Assembly: GCA_964370825.1 (NCBI GenBank)
Contig: CAYJKY010000020.1
Coordinates: 1-58,722 of the forward strand
From: CAYJBH01 sp964370825
Lineage (GTDB): Bacteria; Bacillota; Clostridia; Oscillospirales; Ruminococcaceae
Length of the DNA stretch: 58,722 nucleotides
Direction: 5' to 3'
Every line of letters starts with the position of its first letter. Within the stretch, counting starts at the first letter, position 1. Below are positions 7,228 to 17,265 of the stretch, piece after piece. The notes under the pieces were generated by a model. It had not been told where the DNA came from. It searched no databases and worked only from the letters and a program-made list of their open reading frames with translations. Both the position numbers and the translations under genes were made by a program.

Positions 7228-8730
7228 TTATATAGTACCATCCCATGTCGAAACTTTAGAGCTTTTTGCCTCCTCCTCGTCGAACCAGTGTGTGGTGACC
7301 ACCTTTGTCTCGGTATAAAAACTAAAGCCATCGCTACCGAGGCAGTGGAGGTCTCCGAAGAAGGAATCCTTGTGACCACTGAACGGGAACATGCCAACCG
7401 GCACCGGTATTCCTACATTTATTCCTACCATGCCACCGTCGGTACGATTTGCAAACTCTCTTGAATAATATCCGCTTTGTGTATATATTACACTTCCGTT
7501 AGCAAAACGATTTTTATTCATCAGGGTAATGCCTTCTTCAAAGTCGGCCACCCTTTTTATACAGAGAACCGGACCAAAAATTTCGCAATCTCCCACGCTC
7601 ATGCCCTCACCGACATGGTCTAGGATGGTAGGTCCCATATAGAAGCCATTTTCATAACCTTCTACCGAAACATTTCTACCGTCTAAAACAAGAGTTGCAC
7701 CCTCCTCGATGCCCTTGTCAATCCAGCTCGTTACACCTTTGCGATGATTTTCGTTTACAACCGGTCCGAGTGTGCTACTCTTATCGTAGGCAGGACCAAC
7801 CTTTATTTCCGATGCAAGCTTTTTAAGCTCGGCAACCAGCTCGTCAGCTATGTCGTTCTGTACAACCACAACCGGAAGTGCCATACAGCGCTCACCTGCG
7901 CATCCGAATGCCGCATTTACTATTCCTGCCGCAGTTCTTTTAATCGCTGCATCGTTGAGCACCAACGCATGGTTTTTCGCCTCACAGAGTGCCTGTACTC
8001 GTTTTCCGTTTGATGCGGCTACCGAATATATATGTTTGCCGACATCGGTAGAGCCTACAAATGTTATGCCTTTAACGTCGGGATGATTTAAGAAAATTTC
8101 CGCCTCTACCCTGCTACAGGTAAGCACATTTAATACACCGGCCGGAAGCCCCGCCTCTTGGTATAGTTCCGCAATACGCAGTGTTGTTTGAGGGGTAAAA
8201 GAAGCCGCCTTAAGCACAATGGTGTTACCACAGGCAATACACATTGGGGTCATCCAGCCCATAGGAATCATTGCAGGGAAATTAAACGGCACTATTCCCG
8301 CAAAAACACCGACTGCCTCACGGTATAGGACTGTGTCATAACCTGAGGAGGCGTTCATCATGCTCTCGCCCTTAAGGTTTGTGGTGGCGGTTATGGATAG
8401 CTCTGTTCCCTCTATTGCCTTGAGCACATCACCCTGTGCCTCACTCCACACCTTACCATGCTCCCTTGCAACCAGCTCGGTCAGCTCATCTAAATTCTTG
8501 TATAAAAGATCCCGCAATTTATAAAGAACCTGCACCCTCTTTACCACCGGAGTTTGCGACCAGCTCGGAAAAGCCGCCTTTGCAGACGCTATTGCACCCT
8601 CCACCTCATCGGCAGTACAGCACGGAACCTTTGCGGCCATCTCGCCGGTGCTCGGGTTGAATGCATCGGTAAACTTTGTGGTATCCGACGACTTCATTTC
8701 ACCGTTAACAAAATATTTTAATGTTGTCAT
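7228..8730 (-). CDS. iolA: Methylmalonate-semialdehyde dehydrogenase (CoA-acylating)
   Basis: A 500-residue aldehyde dehydrogenase of the MMSDH group, which turns malonate semialdehyde (the end of myo-inositol breakdown) into acetyl-CoA and CO2. Family features are FNFPAMIPMGWM, FVGSTDVGKHIY, the catalytic Cys in FGCAGERCMALP, and FPFSGHKDSFFGDLH near the C-terminus. Length is typical. It is the last iol gene before a hairpin terminator. A ribosome site (AAAGGA) lies about 12 bases before the ATG. Confidence 0.93.
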   Translation of the reverse strand: MTTLKYFVNGEMKSSDTTKFTDAFNPSTGEMAAKVPCCTADEVEGAIASAKAAFPSWSQTPVVKRVQVLYKLRDLLYKNLDELTELVAREHGKVWSEAQGDVLKAIEGTELSITATTNLKGESMMNASSGYDTVLYREAVGVFAGIVPFNFPAMIPMGWMTPMCIACGNTIVLKAASFTPQTTLRIAELYQEAGLPAGVLNVLTCSRVEAEIFLNHPDVKGITFVGSTDVGKHIYSVAASNGKRVQALCEAKNHALVLNDAAIKRTAAGIVNAAFGCAGERCMALPVVVVQNDIADELVAELKKLASEIKVGPAYDKSSTLGPVVNENHRKGVTSWIDKGIEEGATLVLDGRNVSVEGYENGFYMGPTILDHVGEGMSVGDCEIFGPVLCIKRVADFEEGITLMNKNRFANGSVIYTQSGYYSREFANRTDGGMVGINVGIPVPVGMFPFSGHKDSFFGDLHCLGSDGFSFYTETKVVTTHWFDEEEAKSSKVSTWDGTI

Positions 8731-8749
8731 TTAGAATAAATCCTTTCGA

Positions 8750-9760
8750 TTATATTAGCTCTGATAGTTTGACGGGGCGGTTTTCCTCAACCGATTTTTT
8801 TGCGGCTAATCCAATTAAAACAGCCTGCAGACCATCCTCCTGATTAACCTCAACCTCGGTGTCGTTCACCACTGCGTCAACAAATCGGGTAACCTCCAGT
8901 GCATATGCCTGCATATATCTTTCAAGGAAGAAAAAGAGTGGCCTTGGTGCACTTTCGCCGTCCTTATTAAAGGAATAAATCAATGCGGGGGTTTCGTTTT
9001 CTATAGCGGCCATTCCACCGCTACCAAAGACCTCTGCCCTCTGGTCATAGCCATAGGCGGCCTGCCTTGAGTTATCGATAACACAGAGTGCTCCGTTTGA
9101 CATTTTCATGCTGATAACGGCGGTATCTACATCCCCTGCTTTTCCGATTTCCGGATCTATTAAAACAGCCGACTGAACATAAACCTCCTCAACCTCGGCA
9201 CCGGTTAGATATCGCGCCATGTCAAAATCATGAATTGTCATGTCGAGGAACATGCCACCGGATACGGCTATGTATGCAGGATTTGGCGGTTCGGGGTCGC
9301 GAGATGTTATTTTAACTATATGCACATCACCGATTTCACCGCTCACCACCTTTTCACGAAGCGCCATAAAGTTGCGGTCAAAGCGACGGTTAAAGCCAAC
9401 CTGATATTTCAATTCCTTACCCACTAACGCCTTTTTCACCTCGTTAATCTTGTCAACGTCGTGGTCAATCGGCTTTTCACAGAACACATGCTTTCCTGCA
9501 TTTATCGCCTCGATTGATATCGGCGAGTGGGTGTCGGTAGATGAGCAGATTAATACTGCCTCTATCGAGCTATCTTCGATTATTTTTTTATGGTCTTTAT
9601 AACAATTCTCTATACCCATAGAGCGTGCCCATTCCTCGGTTTGCGGAGTTAAAAACGGGTCTGCAATTGCGGTTACCTTTGCATTTTTCACATAGTTGGC
9701 GATACTCTCAGCATGAACCTTTCCTATCCTACCGGCACCGATAATTCCAATGTTTAACAT
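8750..9760 (-). CDS. iolG: Inositol 2-dehydrogenase
   Basis: A 336-residue Gfo/Idh/MocA-family oxidoreductase that oxidises myo-inositol to scyllo-inosose with NAD+, the first step of the pathway. It has the Rossmann motif IGIIGAGRIGKVHAE, the EKPIDHD block with the conserved Lys, and MFLDMTIHDFDMARYLTG carrying the catalytic Asp/His. Of the paired ATG codons the second (9760) is better spaced from AAGGAG. The neighbours encode the next four pathway enzymes, which makes the substrate assignment firm. Confidence 0.92.
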   Translation of the reverse strand: MLNIGIIGAGRIGKVHAESIANYVKNAKVTAIADPFLTPQTEEWARSMGIENCYKDHKKIIEDSSIEAVLICSSTDTHSPISIEAINAGKHVFCEKPIDHDVDKINEVKKALVGKELKYQVGFNRRFDRNFMALREKVVSGEIGDVHIVKITSRDPEPPNPAYIAVSGGMFLDMTIHDFDMARYLTGAEVEEVYVQSAVLIDPEIGKAGDVDTAVISMKMSNGALCVIDNSRQAAYGYDQRAEVFGSGGMAAIENETPALIYSFNKDGESAPRPLFFFLERYMQAYALEVTRFVDAVVNDTEVEVNQEDGLQAVLIGLAAKKSVEENRPVKLSELI

Positions 9761-9773
9761 CATCTCTCCTTTA

Positions 9774-10661
9774 TTATAGTCCTGTTTTTTCTTTAATGTA
9801 TTTTCTTGCCTTTATAGCATATTCCAAAGGATTTGCCACCGCCGGATCCTGCTCGGCCTCTACAACAAACCAACCTTTATACCCCGACTGCTCCAACATT
9901 TCAAACACAGGCTCGAAATTTATGCAACCATCACCCGGAACGGTAAAGGTTCCGTTTCTCACGCCCTGCAAAAAGCTTAACTTCTTCTCCCTTACCTTGT
10001 TTAGCTGTTCTGTACGAACATCTTTTAGGTGAACATGTTTTATTCTGTTTATGTGCTTGTTTAGCACCGACATTTCATCAACACCTGCGTAAACGAGATG
10101 TCCTGTATCATATAGCAGGGATACGAGATTTGGGTCGGTATTTTCCATCATTCTGTCTATTTCTTCCTCTGTCTGCACCACCGTGCCCATATGATGATGA
10201 AAGGTCAGTGAAATTCCGTATTCCTTTGCTATTTCGCCCAGACGGTTAAGCCCATCACAAAGTAGCTCCCACTCGTCATCATTCATAACATATTTTTCAA
10301 ACAAAACCGCTTTGTCGGTTCCCTGTACACTATGGCTCTGCTCCGACACGCCTATGACCTTTGCACCCATTTCACACATGAACGACATTGTTTCACGGAA
10401 ATCCTTTTCGTTTTTCTCAAAAGGTTCGGTTATCAAAAAGGTGGAATGCCAGCGGTTACAGATTTCGAGCCCTCTCAGCTTTAGTGCTTTTTTAAGTAGA
10501 TCGGTGTCGGAAGGGTACTTGTTGCCGACCTCACAGCCGGAAAAACCGGCAAGTGCCATTTCACTTACACACTGCTCAAAGGTGTTTTCGCCACCAAGGT
10601 CCGGCAGATCGTCGTTTGTCCATCCGATAGGTGCTATGGCTAACTTTACATTTTCAAACAT
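9774..10661 (-). CDS. iolE: myo-Inosose-2 dehydratase
   Basis: A 295-residue xylose-isomerase-like TIM barrel that dehydrates scyllo-inosose to the trihydroxycyclohexanedione used by IolD. Visible blocks are LAIAPIGWTNDDLPDLG at the N-terminus (typical of IolE), LTFHHHMGTVVQTEEEIDRM, LLYDTGHLVYAG, HVHLKDVR and GWFVVEAEQDP. The ATG at 10661 has AGGAG eight bases upstream; the 10670 start would be a GTG inside that spacing. It follows iolD by 11 bases. Confidence 0.92.
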   Translation of the reverse strand: MFENVKLAIAPIGWTNDDLPDLGGENTFEQCVSEMALAGFSGCEVGNKYPSDTDLLKKALKLRGLEICNRWHSTFLITEPFEKNEKDFRETMSFMCEMGAKVIGVSEQSHSVQGTDKAVLFEKYVMNDDEWELLCDGLNRLGEIAKEYGISLTFHHHMGTVVQTEEEIDRMMENTDPNLVSLLYDTGHLVYAGVDEMSVLNKHINRIKHVHLKDVRTEQLNKVREKKLSFLQGVRNGTFTVPGDGCINFEPVFEMLEQSGYKGWFVVEAEQDPAVANPLEYAIKARKYIKEKTGL

Positions 10662-10672
10662 CTTAAACACTC

Positions 10673-12595
10673 CTAATATACTCTTGCACCTTTTAGTGCT
10701 TCGGTCTTTTTCCTATACTCCTCGTTCACGCTGTCACGTTTGGACATCGAGGCGAGTCCGGTATTCCAGAATGCATCGTATCCGGCGGTCATAGTCTTTG
10801 GTAAAACCTTTATGTCGATAAGGGTAGATACGCTCTGTTTTTTGCTGTCGGTTATTGCCGCTCTCAGCTCCTCCATAGTTCTTGCCGAATAGGTTTTCAC
10901 ACCGTAGCCCTCGGCGGATTTAGCATAGTCTATATTCATCAGTTTTCCGTTAAGGCCTGCCTCGTCACGATATCTCAATTCGGTGGCAAGGCTTCCTATT
11001 CCGCTTCCCATCTGTAGGTTGTTGATGCATCCGAAACTACTGTTGTCGAATAACAGTACATTTATCTTTGTGTTTTCCTGTAATGCTGTTATCAGCTCGG
11101 AGTGCAACATCTGATAGCTCCCGTCGCCCAGCATTGCATAGCTTTCTTTGTCCGGCTCAGCAAATTTTGTTCCGAGTGCCGACGCAATTTCATAGCCCAT
11201 ACAGGAATAACCATACTCCATGTGATAGCTGTTTATGCTATCGGTCGCCCACATGCGCTGTAAACAACCGGGCAGACTTCCCGAGGCTCCTGTGATTATT
11301 GCATCCTCATCTATCAGCTCGCGGATAGCACATATTGCCTCGGTTTGGGTGAGTGCCGACCCCATAAGCTCAACAAACTCCGGTATGCTTCGTTCATCTC
11401 TTGCCGTGACAAGCGGTTCAAAACCGTCGCCATAGCTATATTCGGCAAGGCGCTTCATCTCGCTGTCCCACTCTGCCTTTGCAACATCAAATTCGTTAGT
11501 ATAGCTCGATTTATAGCCAAGTCCACCGAGCTCATCCATAAGTTGTGTCAACACCGCCTTTGCGTCCCCCACGGCGGTCATTGCATCGAGCTTATAGGCG
11601 TGGTATCTACTTACATTTATTGAGGCAATCGGTACATCCAGATTAAAAAGACTTTTTGAGGCTGTTGTAAAATCGCTCATTCTACTGCCTACCGACAGGA
11701 TAAAGTCGGCACTTTTTGCTACGGTATTTGCCGCCGAGTTACCGGTCACACCCACGCCACCCATGTTATACCGTGACGAGGATATGCAGGCTGATTTGCC
11801 GGCCTGAGTCTCACCAAAAGGAATGTTAAACCGCTCACAGAACTCTATAAGCTTTTGTCCTGCTTCGGAATATCTGACGCCGCCCCCACATATAACAAAC
11901 GGTTTTTTTGCTTGGGATATCGCTTTTGCAAGCTCGGTAATCTCTACCATATCGGCAGGTGGGCGTGTTATTCTGTGTACACGTTTTTGGAAAAAATAAT
12001 CCGGAAACTCAAAATTTTCACCCTGCACATCCTGACAAAGTGCTATACAAACTGCACCCGTCTCGGACGGATCTGTCAAAACACGCATGGCGTTGATAAG
12101 TGCCGGCATAAGCTGTTCAGCGCGAAAAACTCTGTCCCAATACTTTGTTACAGGTTTAAATGCATCGTTAGTAGTTATGCTAAGATTGTAGCTTTGCTCT
12201 ACCTGTTGCAAAACCGGATCCGGTTGGCGGGTTGCGTAGCTATCACCGGGGAACAACAACAGTGGTATATTATTTACCGTTGCACAGGCAGCCGCGGTAA
12301 CCATGTTAGCTGCACCGGGTCCTATAGAGGATGCACAGGGAATTATTCTTTTTCGGTTGTGTTGCTTTGCATATGCTGCGGCAACATGCGCCATCCCCTG
12401 TTCATTCTTGCCCTGATAAACCCTCAGACTGCAATCCTGCGACTCCAATGCTTCGCCCAGTCCTACCACAATTCCATGACCAAACAGGGTGAATATCCCC
12501 TCCACAAACCTGTTCTCCTGTCCGTCTACATTTATGTATTGATTTTCTAAAAACTTTACTATTGCCTGCCCGACCGTCATTTTTATAGTTGCCAT
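10673..12595 (-). CDS. iolD: 3D-(3,5/4)-trihydroxycyclohexane-1,2-dione hydrolase
   Basis: A 640-residue thiamine-diphosphate enzyme that opens the inositol-derived ring to 5-deoxy-glucuronate. It has the three-domain layout of the acetolactate-synthase superfamily: an N-terminal pyrimidine-binding domain with YQGKNEQGMAHVAAAYAK (catalytic Glu), a central domain, and a C-terminal domain with the cofactor motif AMLGDGSYQM...LLFDNSSFG. An AAGGGGG ribosome site precedes the ATG, and iolC ends two bases upstream. Confidence 0.94.
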   Translation of the reverse strand: MATIKMTVGQAIVKFLENQYINVDGQENRFVEGIFTLFGHGIVVGLGEALESQDCSLRVYQGKNEQGMAHVAAAYAKQHNRKRIIPCASSIGPGAANMVTAAACATVNNIPLLLFPGDSYATRQPDPVLQQVEQSYNLSITTNDAFKPVTKYWDRVFRAEQLMPALINAMRVLTDPSETGAVCIALCQDVQGENFEFPDYFFQKRVHRITRPPADMVEITELAKAISQAKKPFVICGGGVRYSEAGQKLIEFCERFNIPFGETQAGKSACISSSRYNMGGVGVTGNSAANTVAKSADFILSVGSRMSDFTTASKSLFNLDVPIASINVSRYHAYKLDAMTAVGDAKAVLTQLMDELGGLGYKSSYTNEFDVAKAEWDSEMKRLAEYSYGDGFEPLVTARDERSIPEFVELMGSALTQTEAICAIRELIDEDAIITGASGSLPGCLQRMWATDSINSYHMEYGYSCMGYEIASALGTKFAEPDKESYAMLGDGSYQMLHSELITALQENTKINVLLFDNSSFGCINNLQMGSGIGSLATELRYRDEAGLNGKLMNIDYAKSAEGYGVKTYSARTMEELRAAITDSKKQSVSTLIDIKVLPKTMTAGYDAFWNTGLASMSKRDSVNEEYRKKTEALKGARVY

Positions 12596-12596
12596 T

Positions 12597-13607
12597 TTAC
12601 CCCCTTGCTATCATCTCACCGTATTTTTCTTTACTTTCATTAATAAACTTTTTTATCGCCTCTATAGTTGGCATGTCGGCACTGCAACCGTGACTGCTAA
12701 CCAGCATAGAGGCAGATGCACTGCCGAGTTCAAGGCAATCAAGCATCTGCATTTCGTTCATAACACCGTAAAGAAAAGCCGATGCATATCCATCACCGCC
12801 ACCAAATGATTTAAGTGCTTCCACTGGGAACGGTTTTATACTAAACTCCTCCCCGTTAGACATATACGCGGTCGAACCCTTTTTACCATGTTTTATCACA
12901 ACTATCTTTGCATTGTTATTAAACCATAGCTCTGCCGTACTTTTATCATCAAGATCCGGAGAAATGAGTGCCTGTGTTAGCTCATATTCCTCTTTAGAAC
13001 CAAGTATTATGTCAGCCTCTCTTGCTACCATCGCATAGTAGATGCTTATTTCATCCTTGTTATTCCAGTTGTAGGCACGGTAATCGATATCAAAAACAAT
13101 AGGCGTGTTGGTCTTCTTTGCTAACATAACCGCCTTTAGTGATGCCTCGCGTGATGGACTTTGGCAGAGTGCTGTACCCGAAACCAAAAGGCATTTTGCA
13201 GATTTTATATAGCTCTCATCTATGTCCTCTACTGCAAGGGCAAGGTCTGCCGCCATATTGCGATACATTAAGATACTGCTCTCTTCCGGGCTTAGTATCT
13301 CGGTAAAGGTGAGCCCTATCTTCTCTCCATTTTTAGCCCTTGTAATCTGTGAAGTGTCAATCCCCTCGTTATCAAAATACTCTGTAACATAATCTCCAAA
13401 CCTATCGTCCGAAACCTTGGCAATAAAGCCGCATTTTTTTCCGAGCCGTGATAAACCTACAGCAATGTTTGCCGGAGAGCCACCTACATATTTTTTAAAG
13501 CTACTGCTTTGGGATAGTGTTTGGAAGTAGTCTATCGGATTAAAGTCTATCGCCACCCTACCAATTAAAATGATGTCGAGTGGACGATTTTGATCTAATT
13601 TTATCAT
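12597..13607 (-). CDS. iolC: 5-Dehydro-2-deoxygluconokinase
   Basis: A 336-residue PfkB/ribokinase-family enzyme that phosphorylates 2-deoxy-5-keto-gluconate. Family signatures are KYVGGSPANIAVGLSRLG and the C-terminal SFGGGDGYASAFLYG with the catalytic Asp. The start at 13607 (MIKLDQNRPLDII) has an AGGTGG site and overlaps the iolB stop as ATGA. The protein is a single kinase domain; it lacks the fused aldolase found in some bacteria, and no separate iolJ aldolase gene is present in the window. Confidence 0.92.
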   Translation of the reverse strand: MIKLDQNRPLDIILIGRVAIDFNPIDYFQTLSQSSSFKKYVGGSPANIAVGLSRLGKKCGFIAKVSDDRFGDYVTEYFDNEGIDTSQITRAKNGEKIGLTFTEILSPEESSILMYRNMAADLALAVEDIDESYIKSAKCLLVSGTALCQSPSREASLKAVMLAKKTNTPIVFDIDYRAYNWNNKDEISIYYAMVAREADIILGSKEEYELTQALISPDLDDKSTAELWFNNNAKIVVIKHGKKGSTAYMSNGEEFSIKPFPVEALKSFGGGDGYASAFLYGVMNEMQMLDCLELGSASASMLVSSHGCSADMPTIEAIKKFINESKEKYGEMIARG

Positions 13608-14383
13608 TTTCCCACCTCGTAAATCCATGTATACCGCTCGTCATCTATCCTATCCGTCCATGGATCGCCGTCCAGATGGCGTATCATCCAACAGATGTAT
13701 AGCTTAAAGCAGGGTGCGGCAGCCTGTGGGTGTGTAGCTCCACCCGGTATAGCGCTGAAACTGCCATCGGTAATCTTGTATACATTGTCACCTACAAAGC
13801 TGGCACCAAACCCTTCGGGGCGGTCGAATTTAAAATAGTAGACTTCGGGCTGTGGATGATGATGTGGGAGATAGCTGGACCAGTTACCCTCGTTATTGAT
13901 AACCTCACCGATAACCATGTTTGAGTATGGGGCGGTGTTGTAGTCAAATATTGTGCTTACGGTGCGTGTGGCGTTGCCCCCATACATCCCCTCACCACTT
14001 ACGGTGTAAACAATATCCTCCTTGCCATATAATTTTGTATCAAACTCCCGGTCGTTATGGGTCGATTGCACCAACAACTCGCAGCTTGTAACCGCAAGAA
14101 TCTCCACCTCTTTGCCACGGCAGAAGTGTAAACACCAGGCATCATCGGTAAAAACACCATCCCTTGCTACCTTAGCACTGATGCCCTCATAGGAAAATGT
14201 TATCTCGCCGGCGAGCAGTAAAACAGCCGTCTCCTCCTTTTCACGGCTTATCGTTAGCCGTTCACCCTTGCTCATCTTCTTTACATAGATGTCCATTAGC
14301 ATGTTAGAGTATTCATTCTGATAACCGGTTAGTACTTTTTTGCCATTCGAGTCAAACTGCGGATACCCAAATTCCTTTTGCAT
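13604..14383 (-). CDS. iolB: 5-Deoxy-glucuronate isomerase
   Basis: A 259-residue cupin-type isomerase converting 5-deoxy-glucuronate to 2-deoxy-5-keto-gluconate. The metal-binding stretch YLPHHHPQPEVYYFKF and the second cupin motif GGATHPQAAAPCFKLYICW are typical. As first gene of the operon it carries the AAAGGACGG ribosome site. The 83-base gap to mgtC must hold the promoter, but no strong hexamer pair is obvious there, so induction by a pathway regulator encoded elsewhere is plausible. Confidence 0.93.
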   Translation of the reverse strand: MQKEFGYPQFDSNGKKVLTGYQNEYSNMLMDIYVKKMSKGERLTISREKEETAVLLLAGEITFSYEGISAKVARDGVFTDDAWCLHFCRGKEVEILAVTSCELLVQSTHNDREFDTKLYGKEDIVYTVSGEGMYGGNATRTVSTIFDYNTAPYSNMVIGEVINNEGNWSSYLPHHHPQPEVYYFKFDRPEGFGASFVGDNVYKITDGSFSAIPGGATHPQAAAPCFKLYICWMIRHLDGDPWTDRIDDERYTWIYEVGK

Positions 14384-14466
14384 GATGTATTTCCGTCCTT
14401 TCTTTTTAAAACCTCAGTAGATATATTTTTTAATATTGCAATTAATACAGTAGTGGTTATATGTGT

Positions 14467-15174
14467 TTATACCTCTTCAATCATTTCAATATTTTCGTTA
14501 TGGTTAAGCTCTAAAAGCAGCACCTGCCTTTGTGCACTATCCTTTAAATAAATACTTAAAAGCACTGCAATTACCTGCGTTTTTTTCTTGTAACTCTTGT
14601 CCTTAGGTCGTGTTACGTTAACATCGATAATTCTAATGCCTCTGGCCTTTGCCGTTGAAATAATTTCACCTATGCAGTGAATGTTCTTCGTCTCAAAATA
14701 TATATCCATCGCTTTAGAGCGAGCGCTGATATATTTTTCTATCCTTCCCAATACTATAAAAGTAAATAAAATTCCAGCAAGAGTCACCGCCGCGCCGGAA
14801 AAGTATCCTATACCTATTGCAAGGCCAATACATCCTGCGCTCCAAATACTCGCCGCTGTTGTAAGCCCTGTTACCTTGTTGCTACCGGTAAGAATTATTG
14901 CACCGGCGCCAAGAAAACCAATTCCGCTTACCACCTGTGCACCAAGCCTTGTAATCTCACCTATGCCAAATGTCAAAAAAACATGTTCGCCCGTCATCAT
15001 CACAAGGGCTGAACTCATACAAACTATTGCATGAGTTTTCACACCCGCAGGTCTTCCCTTACGCTCCCTCTCCCAACCTATTATAATGCCAACAACAATT
15101 GCAAACATTATTCTTGGTAGTTCAACAGAAACAGAATCTATAAAACTTGAGGTTGATTCAAAAAAAGCATCCAT
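14467..15174 (-). CDS. MgtC/SapB family membrane protein
   Basis: A 235-residue protein with an N-terminal MgtC domain of about five membrane helices: IMFAIVVGIIIGWERERKGRPAGVKTHAIVCMSSAL (in parts), GAQVVSGIGFLGAGAIILTG and GLTTAASIWSAGCIGLAIG. A cytoplasmic C-terminal domain of about 80 residues looks ACT-like. MgtC proteins are linked to Mg2+ limitation and acid or virulence fitness, though this branch is poorly characterised. It follows the alpha-galactosidase-like gene by 21 bases and is probably co-transcribed with it. Confidence 0.85.
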   Translation of the reverse strand: MDAFFESTSSFIDSVSVELPRIMFAIVVGIIIGWERERKGRPAGVKTHAIVCMSSALVMMTGEHVFLTFGIGEITRLGAQVVSGIGFLGAGAIILTGSNKVTGLTTAASIWSAGCIGLAIGIGYFSGAAVTLAGILFTFIVLGRIEKYISARSKAMDIYFETKNIHCIGEIISTAKARGIRIIDVNVTRPKDKSYKKKTQVIAVLLSIYLKDSAQRQVLLLELNHNENIEMIEEV

Positions 15175-15195
15175 AAGTATTCCCCCTCATAAAGA

Positions 15196-17232
15196 CTAGT
15201 TCAAAATTTCAATTATTGACCTATCCTGTGTGTGTGAGCAATCAACACTGTATATGTTATTATTGCTCTCAAATATGGTTTCGTTTCCGTTTATCACTAC
15301 CCTCTTTACCGCCTTTTCGCTGTAAAAGACAATGTTTCCACCTTCTTTAATAATATACAACATGCTCTTTTCGCCCTTAATCGAGCTTTCAACTACAGCT
15401 GAAGATATGTATTTATCAATGTTTCCTAGGAATGCAACCCCTTGAGTTATCGGTGTTATCGATGCAAGCTCAGAGCTGTTGGCGGCAACAGTCAGCTCTA
15501 ATGTTTCTCCCCTGTTTAAAATAACAAAATCGTCTTTTTCCTGCAAGTACACTAAATATCGTTCAGCGTCCTTTATCTCAGGCACATCTGCCGCGCCTAT
15601 TACTGCGGTTGCTGTTATGCTGTTCTCGCAGCAATTAAACATCCCAACATAGCCTGTTTCGCCTTTTATGTTCCATAGTTTTACTGCTCGATTTTCCTTT
15701 GAGGGATCACAATATATCTGATCCCTTGTAACCGTCCCCTGATTTTCACAGCGCAATACATATCCGTCGCTGAGGATAAGTGGCCATATTTTTTTAACAT
15801 CTGTCTCACCAACTCGGTCGCTGATGTACAACGGCCCGCCGCTGATTGCACGTAGATAAGCGTTATTCTGTGCGTCGGGATGCTCTGTCCACCACATATC
15901 AAAGTCACCTATCGAAACATGTGAGTGATAAAGCGAGTTATATGCATTTTCGTATACATGAGTTTTAAAGCTGTTTTCCTTTTTAGGAAAAAAATCGTTG
16001 CTGTTGCGGCAAACGGCACTTATCGGCCGGTTAAAAACCTGCTCCATTGCCATTCCCATACAGTTAATAAGTGCTCCATCAAAATTCACGCCTGCCGATG
16101 CTTCAAGACCAAGGTGGCTTTCTCGGGCGGCTTTTCCTATCGAAAGTTGTCCCTTTGTAAAAACGATAAGTGAGCTTTGTATATCCACCTTGATAAAGTC
16201 GATGCCCTGTTGTCGCAGGTAGCGATGCCATGCATTCCAAAAGGCAAAACACTTTTCTTTAGATGGGTATGGAATAATATGTCCCGTATTGGTCGTAAGA
16301 AGATTTTCTCGCATAAGGTTGTAGACATCAGAATCGCATTTGATCGTACCCCAGTGCCCGCCAAACCCTTGCCAGACACCTAAATAATCAACTCCTCTTT
16401 TCTGCAGTTCCTTTTTAAGCGATTTAAGTCCCCCGGGGAACTTAATTTTATCCTCATCAAAGCCGCAAAGCATCTCATCCTCCTGCCTTGACCAACCATG
16501 ATCGATAAGCATCCATTTAACCGGCAACTCTTTTTGTAAAAATTCATCCGCCTTTTCTATCACACCATCGCTGTTTACATCACTATAAAAAGCATTCCAT
16601 GTACAAAACCCGAGATAGTTGAGCACCTCGGGATATCTTCTTGCATCAACCAACCTATTAGTGGTGTCAAGAATTTCAAGTGCATAACGCATTGCACGTT
16701 TATATGCGATATAAGGGTCAGTATCACAGCACACAACAAAGGCTTTAGACTGTATATTAGAGTATCCGCATGTGTTGGATACAAGCTCAACCCCAACTGC
16801 TTTTTCTGTTGGCGTTATCAGTGATTTAAAGTTATCATCGCACAATGTCAACAACACATAAAACACGCCATCCTTCTGCCAGGAAAGTAGCTGAGTATTT
16901 TTAGGAATATCTCTATATTCTTTTGCAAAAAACGGTTTTGTCCACCAACCGTTATAGTTATAATGCGCAAGGAAAGTATCTTCCTTATCGACCTTTAATG
17001 AAAATGCAACCTTCTCAAATCTACTATGTATATAGGAACTCTCATGAATGTTACGTAGCTTCAACGATACACAAAAAAGACTATCGTCACCATCAAAATC
17101 GATAGTCCCTTTTACATCATTATGAGCAAAGTTTAGTTGATTTTCATACTCCTCAAACCCACAAATGCTACAGGTATCGGCATCTGTGAGACTGTATTTT
17201 AGGGATAATGTTTTTTGCAGTTCTTTTCTCAT
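15196..17232 (-). CDS. Sip1-related alpha-galactosidase / raffinose-synthase-like (GH36)
   Basis: A 678-residue protein of the Sip1/raffinose-synthase branch of GH36. It has a beta-rich N-terminal region, the block LGFCTWNAFYSDV, a TIM barrel with WMLIDHGWSRQ, GVWQGFGGHWG and the nucleophile region FIKVDIQ, and the acid/base region CRNSNDFFP, where Asn replaces the first Asp of the more usual SDD. No signal peptide is seen, so the enzyme is cytoplasmic and would act on imported galactosides. The linkage and substrate are unknown. The promoter region carries three CTATG-type repeats. Confidence 0.85.
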   Translation of the reverse strand: MRKELQKTLSLKYSLTDADTCSICGFEEYENQLNFAHNDVKGTIDFDGDDSLFCVSLKLRNIHESSYIHSRFEKVAFSLKVDKEDTFLAHYNYNGWWTKPFFAKEYRDIPKNTQLLSWQKDGVFYVLLTLCDDNFKSLITPTEKAVGVELVSNTCGYSNIQSKAFVVCCDTDPYIAYKRAMRYALEILDTTNRLVDARRYPEVLNYLGFCTWNAFYSDVNSDGVIEKADEFLQKELPVKWMLIDHGWSRQEDEMLCGFDEDKIKFPGGLKSLKKELQKRGVDYLGVWQGFGGHWGTIKCDSDVYNLMRENLLTTNTGHIIPYPSKEKCFAFWNAWHRYLRQQGIDFIKVDIQSSLIVFTKGQLSIGKAARESHLGLEASAGVNFDGALINCMGMAMEQVFNRPISAVCRNSNDFFPKKENSFKTHVYENAYNSLYHSHVSIGDFDMWWTEHPDAQNNAYLRAISGGPLYISDRVGETDVKKIWPLILSDGYVLRCENQGTVTRDQIYCDPSKENRAVKLWNIKGETGYVGMFNCCENSITATAVIGAADVPEIKDAERYLVYLQEKDDFVILNRGETLELTVAANSSELASITPITQGVAFLGNIDKYISSAVVESSIKGEKSMLYIIKEGGNIVFYSEKAVKRVVINGNETIFESNNNIYSVDCSHTQDRSIIEILN

Positions 17233-17265
17233 AATAGTTAACCTTCTTTTTTAACACCATTAAAA

